Assembly: GCA_013397455.1 (NCBI GenBank)
Contig: VYZB01000939.1
Location: forward strand, 82,373-146,372
Length of the DNA: 64,000 nucleotides
Source of the DNA: Crotophaga sulcirostris
Lineage: Eukaryota > Chordata > Aves > Cuculiformes > Crotophagidae
Direction of reading: 5' to 3'
Shown here: one piece after another, positions 38,701-53,700 of the stretch
Layout of the letters: each line of letters starts with the position of its first letter
Position numbering within the stretch: the first letter of the stretch is position 1
Notes under the pieces: generated by a model
Database searches by the model: none
The model's input: the letters and a program-made list of their open reading frames with translations, nothing else
What the model was told of the DNA's origin: nothing
Position numbers and translations under genes: made by a program

Positions 38701-41700
38701 TGCCATGATATTCGTGTTTCTTGCTGTAATTCCTGTTTAAAATATATCTATTTTGATAAGCTTATTTTTTTAAATTAATTTTAATCAGGAAATACTAATT
38801 TATCTTGCTGAGTGGACAGTACGCATATAAAACTAAGTTTTATCCCGAATTGAGTATTTGTGAATTATAGTTCTCCTCTGCTCAGTGCTGATGGGTGTTG
38901 GCTGCATATTTCCCCTTGTTGTTGTGTAGGCATTTAAAGCCATATTATCACAAGGCTTTTATGTAATTAAGTGCTGAAGCTTACTATCAACTTCAGACTC
39001 CTTATTTGACGCCTTTCATTTAAAATCTGAATAATTGTTCCATTTAGTCCACTTCATGTTTTTAGTACCAAAAAATGCAAGCTAGTAATGTGCTGAAGTT
39101 AGCACTTAATTGTTTCATTCCTGTTGTTTCATCATGATGTCTGAAGTGCTATGTCTGTTCTCATTCTGTATCAGGCAAGTGATGTCCTCATGTCTGCAGA
39201 ATATTTGACCTTCATGAGCATTTTGTGTGAAAATAATGTTTGTGATTTAAAGTTTTCAATTCTCTTATTAAAGCTTAAGCAGTGCAGAAAATGAATGAGG
39301 TAAAAAAAAATATGGAAAGGAACACTTAGCTTCTAAGACATTTTTAATATTTTATAGGAGTATCCATTATTTCAAGTTTATTTTCAGAAGAGTTAAGAAA
39401 TTGTCTCAAAGTTATCCCTTTTGCCTCCTCCTCTAGGGTAGTATTTCCCTCTTAGCATGAGAAATGTGTGAGTGTATAATGTAACAGATAGAAAAACTCT
39501 ATCTTTACCTAATGAAAGGGCTGTGTCTTCAAAGAAAATTGAACTCTCAAATTTCTGAGTTTTCTGTATCAGTTGCTGGCATCAAAACTGGCATCTTTTT
39601 TAAACTTGTCCTCTGTTTCTGCAGTGTGTGCTAAAGGTGGATTAAAGGTTAAGAACAGTGAAAATTTCTGGCTTGTTTCTTACCCTTGTCCAGTGCTGGT
39701 ACAATACAGCATTGATTGTACAGGAGGGATGTTGAACAAGGCTCACAAGGGATAGAATTTTTTTTAGTTGATCATTCAACCTGTGTAATTTACACATCAA
39801 TCTTGAAAGAGCAGCAGATGAAATCTCTAGCTTGTTGTTAATTTGTATTAATTTTAAAGTGCTGCAAAACTCCCTGTGACCTCAGAGAAAGTTGTTCATG
39901 TGCTGATGTTAAGAAAGAGTGAATGAAGTGGTGAGCTGCAGACAAATTGGACCAAAACGTGCCTGGGGGAAACGAAAGGGAAAATTGAATGATGTGATTT
40001 AAAAAATCTAGAAGTGTAAGAATACTGCTTGTGCCATCCAGTGTAGTTTTATGGGCAGTAGGTGTACTTGAGATAAACCAGATGTTGATCTGGAAGTAAA
40101 TTACAAGTTGACTGTGAAGGTAGAATATGTCCTTGTAAGAGTCTTGATCTCCATCTTTTCTTCTGAAAATAATTATCTGCCATCACAAAACACACAAAGT
40201 GGATTAAAATCTGCCATGTAAATGTCAGCAAATCTTTTACAGGAGGACTCTTACCGAACATGGGTGTTTCTAGGATGGCTGTAAAGGAATCCAGTCTCAG
40301 GCCAGATGCCGTCTATTGTCTTTATCAATGATTTGGAAGTAAAAATAGAATCACTGATGAATAAAATGTCTGGGAAGTCAAATATTATTGGAAAGGCAAT
40401 TAAAAGTAAGCCAGTTGTGCAGAGGAATCTGGACCTTTGCTAGGCTTGACATGTTCAAATGGAAAGTGCTTTAATATAGACAAGTGCCCATTTGTTTTAC
40501 AACTAAAGGCACACCTCCAGAACATGGGGCTGTTTCATGGAAAGCAGCTACCAAACAATTTTCAGGTTTGTAGTGGGTGATGAAAAAAAGAAGCTCAGCA
40601 TGATCTCCTAAAGGGCTGATGCTGTGGCAGAAAAAAGCTATTTTAAAATAGTCTTCGTGCCTGTTGGCACTCTTCCCTGTCTCTTAATCATTCTTGATTT
40701 ATATTTCTCTATGTGGACTCTCCTGAACTTGATTCTGAAGTGCTACATCAAATTACTCACTGCTTTCTCAAAACAAAAGTTGTGGAAAAAAAGCTGATAA
40801 TTATTTACTGGTAGAAGAGGTGCTTGAGAATGAGAATTTTAGTGTACTGAATTTGAAAAGATTACTTTATTAGCATATAATGGGTTCTGGTTTTAGTCTA
40901 CTAGACAAAGGCATAATATGGACCTGTGGCTGGAAGATGGAGCCTTGCAATTAAATGTACAATACAAAAAGTTTTAGCAGAATGACTAATGATTAAAACA
41001 ACCAAAGAAGATGATGTATTTGCTGTCTGCAGATAAAGACCAGGTGCTTTTCTGAAGAATGTTTTTGTTTAAATGTAGTGTTCTCTAGTTAGATAAAAGT
41101 TAATTGCAGGAGGGTAAAATTTAATGTGGTTTGACCTGAGGAGGATCAGATTTTCATGTTCTGGTAGTCCTGTCTGGTGTTTATCTTTGTTACATGCTCT
41201 TAAATAGAGTGGAAACTAGTTGCATTGAAACCGTAAGGTTGTATTTTTTTAAAGGGATATTCAGTGCATGGACAAATGTTGGGGTACTGAGGTGGCTCTG
41301 GGTTTTCCTGGTAAAATTGTGATCCTATTCTCCTGGCTAAAGAGAATAAAGTTTAACTACAATAACTATCAGAAAGGAAAAGTGGAATACTTAGAAATTG
41401 CTGGAAAATGGATGAAGGCAAATGTTTTTATTAGGAGCCAATAATACTACTTCTAAGAAATACTAGATACACCTGTGCAATAAAACATTTCAGCTGTTTC
41501 TGCACGAAGTATGTGTTTTGACAAATGCTGTAATACTAGCAGACTTCTGAATTAGGTACTTGATGAGAGCTTATCGCAGGGAGTTTGCCACAGAGTATAG
41601 TATAAACTTCAGTGTAGCTGAACTGGTAGCTGGAGACTTTTGTAAAGCAAAACGGGTTCACTTGAAGAGAACGTTTCCTCTCTCATACATCAAGCATGGT

Positions 41701-44700
41701 TTTATATTGTCACAAACTTCCACAGGCTCCTCGATTTGCTAAGTTTTCAGGATTCGTCAGTGTTTTGGCTGCAGCTAGTCTTATTTGGGTTATGTGAGTG
41801 TAAGAAACTGTTGACAATATGAAGAATTTAGTATTTAACCAAGGGATTGTGAACTGCAGACTGCTACTCATGCCATTAGCTCTTTGTGCCACGTAGTTCA
41901 GGAGTGTAATAACAACACAAAGTATAGTACATGTTGTTCTAAAGTAATACATACAGTAGGGGAAAGGACTGATCAATAGAGAGAAAGCCTTTTAAATTGG
42001 AAATACGCTTGTGCTGAATCTTCTTTCTCCGTTTTTTGTCAGTATAAAGAGTTGCAGCATTATGCGCAGGACAGTGTTGTGTTCCAGAAAGATAGGGTTA
42101 AAATACATTGTATTAGCAGCAAGGGAAGGGAAGGAAATGGAAGGTGGAACTGTGACAGTACTCATTTTTTCATGACACTGTGTTTCATGTAAGTGGGTGC
42201 TAGGAGAGTACATGAAACATTTGAACTTATCTTCTGAGTGGTAAGTAATTGCTCCCAGCCAGCCCTTCTGTGTCCTGCTTAAATCAACAGTGTTTCATAG
42301 GAGAATCCCAATCAGGAGACCGTGTTCAGGGATGTATGTGGTTTCAGTAGAGCTACCAGTGGGATGGCAGATGAAATTGACTCATGTCTGTGATGTCCTT
42401 TAAACTGGGCTGCTAGCAATGTATGCTATTAAAAATGCATAGTTTCGGGGAAGAGCTTCATTCAAATGTCACATTCTAAAGAGATTCTTTGTGAGTGTTT
42501 GAGTAAGTCAGTTATTCTTTGGTCTAAATACAAAACTACACTAAAGTAGTTAAAGGTGATTTTGTGCAAATTTAATTCAATGTATAACCATTATACGTGC
42601 TTGTCTTGTTAAACCTAACCTGTACTGGCTTAAGACCTGTTCTGATTTGCAAGTCTATTGACTCTTGTCAATAGAAATTGATTAGCTCTAGGGAGCTGTA
42701 GCTAGTTAACTATTTCTTTTTTGTTTAAAGCTATTGCCCCCACCTAAAAAAAAAACCCAAACCCAAAATGGCAATCAGTCAAGCCCCCTACAAACCAAAA
42801 TCACCTCCTTCCCTCTCTTAACCTCAACCAACCAGCTCCCATTCCCCAGCTGCCTGTGCAAATGCCTGTCTTTATTGTAGCTGCACGGTGAAAGCAGTAC
42901 AATTTTCTGCTGTGGATGGTCTGACTGGTTATGCTGGTATAGGCAATTACATGGTGGTTCTTTTATTATTGTTTTCAAACTCATACTTGCAGAGGGATCA
43001 GTTTAAGGTGTTATTGCTGCCCCTAGCAGAAATGGCAAGAAGGTACCACATATGCTAGTTGATTGTACATACCTAGTTGCAAGTCTGCCCCTGCTGGTGC
43101 TGTGAGCTGAAATGTAAAACACAAGGATACATGAAGTGACTGGGAGCAATGTGTTGTGTTAGACTTTTGCAACAATTTTTATCAGAGCTGCTCTGTGGAG
43201 TCCTGAGTTATGTTTGCACAAGGTATCTTTACACCAACTGTCATGCTGATCACTTTCTGTTGGTATATTTTTCAGTTAAACTGTTACTCAAACTGATGTA
43301 GTTAAATTGATATACTGTTGTGATCATCCAGTAGATCAAGTTTGCTAACTCCTTAATTAAATCGGTACTTAATTCTGCAGAGAATACTTCGCTGAGGTTT
43401 GACCATGTGTTTTTTTGTCTCTTTAAGAAGAGCTGTGGCATAGCATAGTAACACTAGTTTGACTTGACTTTTATCTTGAAACTGCATGACCAAGGTGGAA
43501 TTTCTGCAGCTGTCACAACAGTGGAGTGTGAGCATGTGTATGATTAAAATACTGTTTTTTCTTCTCTCTTTTTCAGCTTTCTGAGTCAAAAGTCTTCACA
43601 GCTTCCTCTGTTCCAGCTGAGAGTCATGTGACTCCTGGGCGAAGGTAAGCCCTTTTTCCATGTTTTCCCGTACCTTAAAAGTCTCCTGCTTGGTGAAGCA
43701 ATGTTAGGTTGCACATACAAAATGTTGAATTAAACACAGGACAGCTATGATCAAAGACGGATCAAGCTAATTTCAAGATTGTGAAAACCTTGTATGCAAA
43801 TAATTGGTTTTATGGTTTCCTGTGTTACCTGTTCTTGATTGCAAAAGTGGATACAAACTCGGCAAATTCTGAAGCATATCATTGAGAAGACCCTGTCTTC
43901 TGCATAAAAACTGCTTACAGAACAAAAATAGCTGTGAAGAAAAGTTTTCTGCTGTTGAGAAGGAAGCTCTGGCTTTCCTATCCAGAATACGAAAAGCCTG
44001 TCCCTATACATTAACTGTTCAGAACATAGTGCTTTGGCAAATGTACTAACAGAAGACCTTGCGTTGTCAGGAAGGTGTTTCATGCTAAGCATCACAATTA
44101 CTTGCCTTAACTGATGATGTAGGGTTCAGACATGCCTTCCTTTCCTTGTCTTCATCTTCACCAAATGTCTGGCTGGGGATGATGTGGGGTTGTTTGCCTG
44201 CGTTAGCCTCAGGTACCAGGACAGAGGGTTAAAGTTGTGTGATGAAGACTTTGGTAGTTGGATAGGATGAGATCTGAAAACTAAAAGGCCTAATGGTCCT
44301 AAAAATCCCGATGTAGCTGTGCTTCTGTACTCCAGGCTGATATCAGTGGGTCTACACTTAATATTCCTTTGCTTCTAAAGGTGATATGCTTAAGTGTTCA
44401 TTGTTTTAATGCAAATATTCCAGTGGATGTCCTTCAAATTATGTTAGAGAACACTTCAGTTCATCAACTCAAATTCTGGTGTTTTGATTTTTTAATTTTT
44501 TTTAAATTTTTTTATTTTTACTTACCTTAAAGGTTTGGGTATTAAGAAGTGTGCTGGAAGCAGCTCTTCAGCCCAAACCTGTGGTATATTTGGGATAAAC
44601 TGAAGTCAGAATTTTTGGAGTAAATTTCTTTTATTGTCTGCTTTTCCTTGGTTAACCGGTCCCAAACAGGTAGTTAGTAATCCATGATTAATATAAGAAA

Positions 44701-47700
44701 AATCATGTTTCTCATCCTGCTCAGGTATGTGGTAATTTTTGATATGTGTGGTAATTTTTTATACATACCTACGGTCTAAGAAACTTAGCTTTTATTTCTG
44801 CTACTCTTGTGACTTCTTTGTCATTACATATGCACTCAGTTGCTGCATTTGTGACTTAATTCTTTGCTGTCTTCATACCCACCCTCTAGAGAGGTAGGAC
44901 TTTGATTCCTTATCCCTTTTTGCAGGGATAGCGTGATATACTGAGAATGTGGATTATCAGTATATATAGGGGGCTTGCAAGCAGGATCCACTTAAATATA
45001 ATGTATCTTTTAGAACTTTTCTTTGGTTAGTTGATTACATTAATCATATAGGTTGTTTATGTGATACATGATGTTATAAATTTGATAATGTTTGAAAAGA
45101 GTGCAAAGATAATTTGTGGAATTTTTTAGCTAGCGGAACATTACTTTCTGGTAAAACTTCTATTCTACTTCTTTTTGTATGGCAGACAAGCAATATTTGA
45201 AAAGGCTATTAATTGGCAATAATACTGTTGTTGGTATAGCAACTCTAGTATCATTAGTGCTTGTTTCAGTTTCAGCACAACCAAATCATCGTATTTATTC
45301 CAGCCAAACTTCGCTTTTTCTTGCAGCATTGATTTGGTGAAACTGTTTCAAAAACCTTTGATGTCTGTCCCAGCCACAGAAGGCACTTCCTTCGAGGCTG
45401 CACAGCAGCAAACCTTTGGCCAAGCCCTGGTCTTCACAAATTCTCAGCACAGCTCCCAGATGGCATCAGGAATTGGCAGCTCCAGTGGTGTGAACTCCTA
45501 TTCTCCTCAAAGTCTGGTAAAATTATCATATGCTTTCTAAATATTCTTAATGGGTAAATATTTCAGGTTAAACAACTTTTCCAATACTGATAATTTCATG
45601 AAATGCTTTAGTATTTGTAAAATTCAGCTTGCAGGTGTTGAAGGAATGGAATTAAGAAGTTTGCTTCTCAGTTCACTTGAAGTACTTGTATTAATTTTTG
45701 AGTAGAGAGCAGATGCATTTACTGCACGCTGAGTTTGGATGAAGTAGTGTGTATAGTGAAGATTTTTGTGCCAGAAAAGTACAATGTGTTTTTTCCAAGC
45801 CCATATCTGACTGGTTTTTGTGGAAACTTGTCTACTTCTGTGTCAACTGTGAGGGCTTGAAATTGGGCATGTATTTTAATTCTCTGAAAATCGATTCACC
45901 TATTAGTAAATATATACTATTTTGAGATGCTTGGATTCAAGTAAATCAGTATTGTTTGCAATCACAGTGGTGGAAGTCTATCAGTGATAATCGGAGAGGA
46001 TCTGACCATATGCTACAACTGCTATATTTCCTATTGGTCCTTTGTTAGGAATCCGGGACTGAAGTAGTTTCAGCTGCTGCCAAATGGCAGATGTAGGCGT
46101 TGACCCTATTGTTGTGTTCACATTATTTATTATTTGTACTACTTAAATGCTTTCTTTTCCTTCTTTTTGTCTTATGGTAGTCTGCAGTTCTTTGTTCTGG
46201 CTTCAGAGAACTCAGATCCTCTAAATTGGCAAACTCTTCTGTATCTCAAATATTGGACCAACTGAAGTCTCCAGGGTTGGGTCAGTTTATGTCCCAACAA
46301 AACAATAATAGCTCTACCACCACTACTGTGACAACCACTTCATCCTGGGATTTAAAACCACCCTTTATTCAGTCTTCAGTTCTTAGTCAGTTTGGTAAGT
46401 GCTTTGATATAGCTTTCTCTTTCTTTACTAGCTTATAAGGTTTCTTAATGCCAGTGATTGTTGAAAATGGTCTTAATGAAAGACTTTTTCTAGAAAATAT
46501 AATCTTAATAATACAACTGGTTATAACATCTTAAGACTTACACCAACTGGTAATAGAATATATCACAAACTAAGTTTTGAAAGGATCGAGCCTATCATAA
46601 ATGTCACTGCATTTTCAGAAGTTGTTGAGCCTTCACATCTTTGATTTAATATGCTTGAATCTTTAAGTGGAACACTGATGTGATTTGTTTCTCAACAAAT
46701 CCTGGAAAATACTTACTTTGTGCCTCATTAATTTGCTTTTATTGAAGTATAAGTATATACCATATTTTGTTGTCTTTTCCCCCACATTTTTCTCTTCTAA
46801 CTATTACATGAATTTTGAATGAGTACTATATTTTTTCTTAATAAGCATCCCAGTGTTCTTGCCTCAGTGGGCTGAGAATGATGCAAGTCACTAATTTTGT
46901 CTATTCATAATTGCATGGATACTTCCTTTAATTGAGTAAAACTCATAGAAACAGTGAAAATGATGCAAACTTGGTTTTTGCAGCATAGTTCCTAGCGGTA
47001 TTCTCACGGTGAAGAGTTATAACTCTTCTATCTGTATCGTGTATGTATACATGTTTCCAAACGGATAAACAACCAACCTAGTAGCTTGCATGCAACAATT
47101 CTGAAAAAATTGTGTACCTTTTAAGTTGCTTTCTATTGCACTTTGCCAACTGAATAAAAAAACACCTTCCCATTGCATATGCTGTGGATCACTTAAAGTT
47201 GTTTACCAGTGATCTGAGCCACTGTGTGGCTTTCAGCATCTGAAAAACATGAACAGGGAAGTCTGTCAGTGTCCAGTGACTCTTGACTTTCAGCCAGATT
47301 GGGATGGTAAATGACTACCTATTTGTGTTGAAAATCTTCTCCTTTGTAGGGGCAGGAAATCCTAACTCCTAATAGCTCTTAATTGCAACTCCAGACCCCT
47401 TGGAAGTGATCCCATTGATCAACACAGTTAATTGCAGTGAAATTGCCATCTTCGGTTGAAATAATCAGTAGCGGTTTTTGAGGACTGATGTGTGATAGTA
47501 TGTAACTGTTTAGATAAGTTGGTTCTCATATTTTTGAAGAAAGCTAAATAATGCTTACCCACAGCTGTTTAAAATAGAGAATATCATATGTTGACCTTAT
47601 TGCAGTGGCCATGTTCAATGTGGAACTTGTGTGATATCTAAAAGACTTGCACATGCTATAAAATCATAACTACTAAGTCTGTTAGGTATCCCGGATTCTT

Positions 47701-50700
47701 TTATAAGGAGTAGAAATGTGAGGAGAGGAGTTTAATGCTTTAATTTTGGTATTTCTTTTTCGCAACGCTGCCCAGACTTTAAATCCCAGCCTGAACCTTC
47801 CCCAGTTCTGAGCCAGATGACCCAGCGACAGCAACAGCAAACACAGGCGGTTCCTATTCCTCCTCCTGGGCTGGAGTCCTCCTCCTCCCAGGCAAAACTG
47901 AGAGAGCCATCACCAGTAGACAGCTCTACAGCTGTTAGCAAAATCTTACAGCTCCCCACTATATCCATGGATAACCAGGCAGTGACTGCCCATCAAACCC
48001 AGCAGAAACAGATAAAACCACTAAAACGGAAGATAACTCCAGCATCCAAGGTGGGTAATTGAGTGGTGGCTTGGACTTAGTATATGTAAAAGCATACAAA
48101 AGCTTGTGTCAGAGCTAGTGTGGCCAGCAGGAGCAGGATAGGGATCATACCCCTGTACTGAGCACCAGTGAGGTCACACCTCAGATCCTGTGTTCAGATT
48201 TGGACCCTTCACTACAAGAAACACATTGAGGTGCTGGAGCATGTCCCGAAAAGGACAACAAAGCTCATGAAGGGTCTGGAGCACAGGGGTTATGAGGAGT
48301 AGTTGAGGGAACTGGGGTTGTTTAGACTGGAGAAGAGGAGGCTGAGGGGAGGCCTTATCACTCTCTACAACTGTCGGAAAGAAGGTTGTAGTGAGGTTGG
48401 TGTTGGTCTCTTCTCCCAGATGACAAGTGACAAAATGAGAGATAATGACCTCAGTTTGTACCTGTGGAAAAACCTTTTTACCAAAAAGGGTTATCAGCCA
48501 TTGAAACAGCTACCCAGGGAGGTGGTGGATTCTCCATCCCTGAAGGTATTTAGAAAACAGATAGTTCTGGTGTGTAGGGATATGGTTTAGTGGTAGACTT
48601 GACAATGCTAGGTTTTTGGTTGCATTTGGTGGTCTTGAAGGTCTTTTCCCACCTAAATAATTCCATGATTCTAATCTATATATAAGTTGCTAGGAGGAAG
48701 GAGAGCAGCAACTCTGGTATATTTCTTGTTTATTAAGGAGGAAATTCTAAGCTGCACAGTTTTCTGGTCCAAAGTACAGTGATATTGTCTTTTCCAAGCA
48801 CATATCTGATTGTTTTGTGTGGAAAAGGACTGTTGTTGGGTGATTTGCATTATCAGGCACTGGAACGGCTGCCCAGGGGAATGGTTGAGTCACCATCCCT
48901 GGAGGTGTTAATAAAATGGGTAGATGAGGCGCTTGGAGAATATGGTTTGGTAGTGAACAGATACAGTTGGAGTCCATCTCAAAGGTCTTTTCCAGCCAAA
49001 CAATTTGATGATTCTATGAATTTTGTGTTATCTTAGTAGCCACAAGATGAATCTTAGCTCAAGGGGATGGATATGGATGACATTTTGATATTGTAGAGTA
49101 GTACCACTTACTCTTTCAGCTCCAGATCAGGGTGCTGAAGCAATCAATTGATTTTCAAGTTACAAGAAGGTAGTTGATTTGTGTCATGTTAACTGGGGGT
49201 TTATTACAATTGTAATCATCAGTAGAGACTGAGGCAGTAACAGAAGAAACTTGTAGTTAAGGGAGCACACGGCGTCAGTACTGATGTATTTATTACAGAT
49301 AGTGCAAGCAATGGAATTATGCCTTTTTTTCCTTCTTTAAGATTCCTGCTTCTGCAGTGGAGATGCCTGGATCAGCAGATGTGACAGGGTTAAATGTTCA
49401 ATTTGGAGCTCTGGAGTTTGGATCAGAGCCTGCACTTCCAGGGTTTGGATCAGCTTCCAGCAGTGAGAATACCAGCCAGGCGACCAACAATAGTTTGTAC
49501 TCAAAATCTGTTAAGTATGTGTGAGTTCCCCTTGTGCATTCTTATGTGTCTTCTTTAGTTGGTAAAGTTTGTGCCAAAACCATCAAGACAGAATTACCAC
49601 ATGATGGGAGGGAGAAATTTGATGGCTGGTAAGGCTAAGTGTTTCTGTGGATGACTAATCTTAAAGAAGAAATTTCTAGTGACAATAATGGTCTCCCTGG
49701 ATGACTCAATGTGAAGCTGGAGGTGACATGAGCGTAAATAACCTTGTAAGAAGATAACCTTTATAGAATTGCTTTTTCATGTTTAATGGTCCTGTTCTTC
49801 AAATTTGTTGGAGGGTTTTTTTCCTCACAATTTGAAGTTTTCTGCTTTTATCCAGGAGAGGTGACCCTTGTGCCACATATGTGTGTCAGTAGACTGGGAG
49901 CAGATTACAAATCTGATGTTCCTATGGGATGAGAAAAACCACCATGCTTTCAGTATGCAGAAGCTTTTACTGAAGTGCTAAAATAATCAATGATAAATAC
50001 CAATGTACCAGTAACCCATTCGTTTTCTTACTCATTCAAAAATTGACTTCAGTAAAAAGCTTCCTGAAGTTAATACAGAAATACTTGTAAAAATTAACTT
50101 TTACATTCATTTCTAGTTCTATAAATGATTTAAGCTGTTTAGAAAATAAAGCACTAGTACATGTTTTGAAGTGTTTTTTCCTCTTTATGTAGTTCATTCT
50201 GTTAAGAGTGCTACTGTAGCATTAGAATTCTATTGTAAAGAGGGACTAGGTGTTTCTCAACACATATCAGACTTTATGGATCTAGTTGTTTAAAAAGAGA
50301 TATTATGATCATTAATTTATCCTCTGAGGAGGTGAAAATAACATAAGTGAAAAGTGCTTGTGTGTAAACTGTTGTTTTTGGTTGGGATGGCAGTAGGAAG
50401 GTGAATGATGCTTAGGGCTTAACTTTTGAAGCAGTGGTTACTGGGGACCAAAGCAAAATGATACACTTCTGTCGTGATTAGGTTTTGTAGTATAAATAAT
50501 GGAGATTGGACTGCATGTTTAAGGTCGTTCTAGGTAACTGTATAGGAGCTGATATTTTTGTGAAGGTGTTTGGTATGTTGTTTACCAAGATGATAAATAA
50601 TTTTTACTTTTTCCAGTGATCCTTTGAATACCTCTTTGTCAATATCCAGTACAGTACAGGAGCCCACCTACACCACCTCTGCCATCTCTTCCAGTCTGCC

Positions 50701-53700
50701 TCATTCATCTGGGAGCACTAGCCCAGTAACAATGACTTCCTCCTATGACCAGGCTTCTGTGCATAGTAGGATAGTGTACCAAAGCTCCATGGCTCCAACT
50801 GAATCAATGCCTGTTGTAGTTACGGTGAGTGCATTTCAGAAATAACACCTTAAACTAAGTGAAATATTTGTATCCCTGTTAGACTTGTTTTGCCCTGCTA
50901 TGTTAATAATTTTAACCAAGCCAAGAGGTATTTTTGATTCCCAAGGCGACCCTGTTGTTTGGTTTTGCTTTTCCTGTTGTGTAGCCATTTTTGGCCACAC
51001 TTTGTTAGGGATACCAGAGCCTCTGATTTTATGGATTTTGACATTTTAAATTGTTGTTTGACCTTTTTTCTTTGTAACACTTAACATTCTACTTTCCTGA
51101 AGGTTAGCTTTTAAAAAAGCAACTATCTCTGTATGTAAATATTAATCATGGTACTTTGCCGTAACATGACAGTTTATATACAAAGGTAGATTATTTATTA
51201 AATGTATAGGGCTTCTAGCAAAGGGATCCTAAACTGTTTGTGGCCCCTTACTTTTTTTTTTTTTTAGATTTAAAAACCAGTGGTAATTATTTTCATGTTG
51301 TATTTTAAAAAGCAGAGGTCCAATCTAAGATACAGAGGATCTCTCTTGGGACATTCAAAAACACCTAACACACTTTTTATATGGAATGTAGGTTTGTTTT
51401 AAGAGAACGTAATTTATGAAATGTTTAACAGACTAAGAGTTTGTAAGTTTATTTACTTCTGGCCTTTATTCTGCAATGGCTCAGTCACACTTGTCTTCTG
51501 CACTAGCTCATATGTACTGGTGAGGATCAAGCATAGACTATCCACTTCTGTACTCCAGTGTTATCCAAAAAACAACTGGTGCTTCTCAAGTCTTATCTTT
51601 CAATGGAAAAAAATTGATGTCTCTGTGTAACTTGGATAGTTAAATTTTGAGTTGCATTAGATCAAAAGCACAACCATTTCTTATATGTTAATGCAATCTT
51701 TCTTTCATATGGATGTGAACCTGAAGTTTGCTATAAAGAGTACATGGGAAGATCTCCTGCTGATGGGTCTAGTGTGGGCAGTGTATGGTTTTCTGTATGT
51801 TCAGGACACCTTGCACTTGAACTACTATGTGGTTTTGTTAAAGGCAGTAACAAGTTAATATTCTGCCTTTTTTGTCTTTCAACTTAGAGTGAATATAAAC
51901 GTTTCCTTGGGGCATGTTCAATGTGTGATTCAATGTGAAAATTTAATATTCCTCCAAGATGATTTGTTTATTCATTTCTCCTTTGTTTACAGAATGGGCA
52001 CAGCAGTGTTAGAACACAGGCAACTCTTGACAGTAAGTTTACAAAACTTGGTTGTGCACAGGACTTTGTGATCTTTCCTTAGTACTTACTGTGCACACAT
52101 CTTTAGCAGTGACATCTGTTTCAAGGTTTTATGGTGGCCTCACTAATTTTTCGCTGACCCATTTGATTTTATTTTGTACTTGCATGGGATATAGTACATG
52201 CTTCTTGAGAAAAACTGAAGTAGGAAAGCAACCCTATTAATAATTCTACAAACCTAAGCAATGTCAGAATTAGAGAAGTTATTCTGCTGCTTTTTCTTTT
52301 GAATTTATCTGCAAAAAATGATTTAAGATAAAATTAAAACCTAAATAGACAATTAAAAAATGATATAGAGTTCTGTAGCAGTTTTTCCAGTTCTCTGTTG
52401 GAAAGCTGTGAATAGCATTCTTTGAATGCCCCTCTGACTGGGTTTGGTCCCTGTTAGGACCCTGTGGGGAGTAAGGGTGACCAACGTGCTCCCTCTGCTG
52501 GGTTGCGTGCTACTGTGCATGGAGTAACAGTAATGCAGCACTGGCTCTGAAACAGACCTTATTGTTATCTTTGCTTTGGCCTGTTTCTTGTGTGGTATTT
52601 CACTTGTAGCACCCTTCCTGGAGTTAAAACAAGGATTGTGTTCACTCTTCTGACTTTTCTGAGCTGTTCTGTGAGTGTTTTCAAGGGCAGCATTATGAAC
52701 TAAGCCTTTGAAATTCCAACATTTCAATTTTAGATCTATCCTTAACATCTCTTCAGGTAGGTCGTTAGAGGGGCAGGATTTTTTTTTAAACTTCTGAGTA
52801 GAGGGAAGTTGAGTATTCAGACCTATAAAAAAATGTTTTGTTAGTGCCAAGTTCAGCTTAAATGAGCAAGGAGAGTGTGTATGCCCAAAGAGTTACCAAT
52901 AAAAGATTGCTATATATAAAGACAACTTCTAAAATTGAAAACTTCCTTACTCTCGTGTACAGGATTAACAAACAATTTATGAAATTCCTAACAGGGCTTG
53001 TCTTTTTGCTATGGAAGACAAAGATCTGAGAATTCCTGGTGTTTTTATAATTATTCTCTAAGAGCTTTACTGATCCCTTTTTCTATGACTGTTCTCTTTT
53101 GAAAACACTTTTTTTCTGTATCTCAGGCACATAGGCTTGAATCAGTCTTATTCCATGTATCTATTTCATGCATCCAAACTATTTTGAAGTTCTCTTAACC
53201 TTTGAAAGTACTTAGCTTTTTTCCTTTTCCGTATGCAGTAATATTCGTAATTGATAGTTTCTCATCTTTGCTGTTGTTCTTTAATATCCAGATCTCTTGC
53301 TTCCCAAACCCCAGTTGAAAGCACAATTGGTGTGTTATAATTCTAACTACCCTACTCATCTCCTGGTTTTCTGTCTTGCACATTGTCTTGTAAGGGACCT
53401 TAATGACAATAGTGCTTCTGCCCTTTGTATTAAGGACATCTACTTTTACTTTAAGAAGAGAGCCCTGCTGTAAATGTATTGATTTGTAAATGTTAATTTA
53501 TTTTTACAGGAATCCTGCCAGGAGGTATTAGGTGGTGTAGTTGCTGCCTTCATAACTAGGTTTCTGTTTGTCACTTGGATTTCCTTCTCTGTTGCCAGCT
53601 ACCCTCGTGCTTATTGCCAAGGCAAAGACCTCTTGATTTCTGTTTGCATAGCACCCAATCCAGCAACCTGATGGGGGTCATTTAGCAAGGAAATCAAACC

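Larger units (their letters stand above)
48051..49341 (+). other. UBAP2 intron 12-13
   Basis: Phase 0 intron of 1.3 kb; more than half is two same-strand CR1 3' fragments (48100-48678 and 48835-49017). Confidence 0.9.

Noticed and set aside
39623..39646. Possible micro-exon between ttctgcag and gttaag
   Set aside because: Splice-like edges are present, but it lies after exon 8, does not fit the expected protein and would insert sequence where exons 8 and 9 already join in frame.
44111..44175. tgatgatg motif in intron 9-10 as a C box
   Set aside because: No CTGA at a usable distance and no terminal stem.
52353..52850. 165-codon minus-strand open frame in intron 15-16
   Set aside because: The longest open frame outside the gene, but the translation has no recognisable domain, signal or family resemblance, there is no sign of a promoter or splice structure, and such lengths occur by chance in 64 kb.
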